A program made the translations under genes and the position numbers. A stretch of DNA of 6,744 bases from Anderseniella sp. Lineage in GTDB: Bacteria > Pseudomonadota > Alphaproteobacteria > Rhizobiales > Aestuariivirgaceae. The DNA is taken from positions 1 through 6,744 of the forward strand of contig JABDRA010000092.1 of NCBI GenBank assembly GCA_013041995.1, read 5' to 3'. Below are positions 6,273-6,744 of this stretch, in pieces; within the stretch, counting starts at the first letter, position 1; every line of letters starts with the position of its first letter. Below the pieces are notes generated by a model. The model was given only the letters and a program-made list of their open reading frames with translations. It did no database searches and was not told where the DNA came from.

Positions 6273-6743
6273 CTAGTCGCCTGGGCCGCGCGCCTTGGCA
6301 CCGCTGACCTTTGCGCCACTGACTTTGGCACCGCTGACCTTGGCACCACTGACTTTGGCACCGCTCACCTTCGCACCGCTAACCCCGAACCCGGCATCAC
6401 CGAGTGTGGCGTCGAGTAGAACCTGCTCAAACATACCGCTCGCGACATCCATTCTGATGGTGTAGTCGGCCTTGTCATAGTCCCAGACCCGGATACCATC
6501 TGCAAATTGGAAATCTGCCGCCGCCATGCCACCAATCGATGGATCGCGAGGCGCCCTTGACCGGTTTGAAGGATTATCTTCGCTCTGATCTTTGCCCTTT
6601 TGTGAAGCAAGTTCTCCATCACCATGGACGAGAAACAGCGTTGGGCTGGGAAGGTCAAAATAGTCCCCTTCATAACTGAATCCGTAAATCCTGGCAAAAC
6701 CAGCTTTCTCATCTAATTGCTGACCCAGAAATTGATTGTTCCC
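6273..6743 (-). CDS. Uncharacterised protein with C-terminal VSGAK pentapeptide array (5' end outside the window)
   Basis: I do not recognise a named family. The frame is open from the TAG at 6273-6275 to the right edge (156 visible codons), so the internal ATG at 6527 is probably not the start: the upstream part is protein-like, reading LDEKAGFARIYGFSYEGDYF and then FDLPSPTLFLVHGDGE. A Ser/Asn/Arg/Pro-rich linker follows (about 6540-6600), then a second compact stretch, FQFADGIRVWDYDKADYTIR, and MFEQVLLDATLGD. The C-terminus is six consecutive VSGAK units ending in ARGPGD. The units resemble the pentapeptide-repeat rhythm (A-x-hydrophobic-S-G), but six would build only about one and a half turns of such a helix, so a flexible cationic tail is equally possible. 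No signal peptide can be judged because the N-terminus is missing. It converges on the cyclase with a 20-bp gap. The function is unknown. Confidence 0.78.
   Translation of the reverse strand, partial: GNNQFLGQQLDEKAGFARIYGFSYEGDYFDLPSPTLFLVHGDGELASQKGKDQSEDNPSNRSRAPRDPSIGGMAAADFQFADGIRVWDYDKADYTIRMDVASGMFEQVLLDATLGDAGFGVSGAKVSGAKVSGAKVSGAKVSGAKVSGAKARGPGD
6293..6382 (-). repeat. Six 15-bp tandem repeats encoding VSGAK
   Basis: Six contiguous 15-bp units, plus-strand form C(C/T)TTGGCACC(G/A)CTGA with variants. They are in register with the minus-strand codons, so each encodes V-S-G-A-K. Base differences fall at codon third positions only. On the plus strand the G/A choice before CTGA alternates G,A,G,A,G,G, hinting that a 30-bp double unit was once duplicated. 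Confidence 0.9.
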
Positions 6744-6744
6744 C

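Noticed and set aside
6277..6417. Plus-strand frame over the array reading repeated APLTL/APLTF units
   Set aside because: The frame is cut off from the cyclase by TGA and by TAG at 6274-6276 and has no start with a ribosome binding site. Its units show F/L changes, whereas the minus-strand units are all identical as peptide. Any 15-bp repeat gives a pentapeptide repeat in every frame.
1..6744. Defence island, phage, transposon or CRISPR
   Set aside because: No integrase, transposase, nuclease, spaced repeats or tRNA attachment site was seen. The only tandem repeat is coding.

Overview
The window looks like ordinary chromosomal DNA from an alphaproteobacterium, most likely Hyphomicrobiales (rhizobial or marine relatives). 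The grounds are moderately high GC, a DUF1194-type von Willebrand protein, a class III cyclase fused to a TolB-like and TPR region (a gene type highly expanded in that group), and a YheS-like ABC-F ATPase. The lineage is inferred from family content and not from a marker gene. I see no rRNA, tRNA, CRISPR array, insertion sequence, integrase or phage gene.

Layout from left to right. (1) The 3' part of an ABC-F translation-type ATPase (+) enters across the left edge. (2) It converges on a secreted DUF1194/VWA-like protein (-), with a short dyad between the stop codons. (3) Upstream of that, on the same strand, lies a Tat-exported serine hydrolase of the beta-lactamase/class C fold. A hairpin plus T-run at its stop codon suggests that the two minus-strand genes are transcribed separately. 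(4) A 341-bp divergent intergenic region follows; it has no convincing gene but carries a dyad, a perfect GC-rich hairpin and a plausible promoter. (5) A GNAT N-acetyltransferase (+) comes next. (6) Then a GTG-started class III nucleotide cyclase–TolB-like–TPR protein (+). (7) The downstream part of a minus-strand gene enters from the right edge. It ends in six identical VSGAK pentapeptides encoded by a degenerate 15-bp tandem array.

The genes do not form an evident pathway: strands alternate and spacers contain their own signals. Two parts deserve attention. One is the C-terminal pentapeptide array of the right-edge gene, whose repeat units differ only at synonymous positions in the minus-strand frame. 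The other is the cyclase, which keeps its metal and transition-state residues but appears to lack both canonical purine-recognition residues. I did not find a convincing new multi-gene system.
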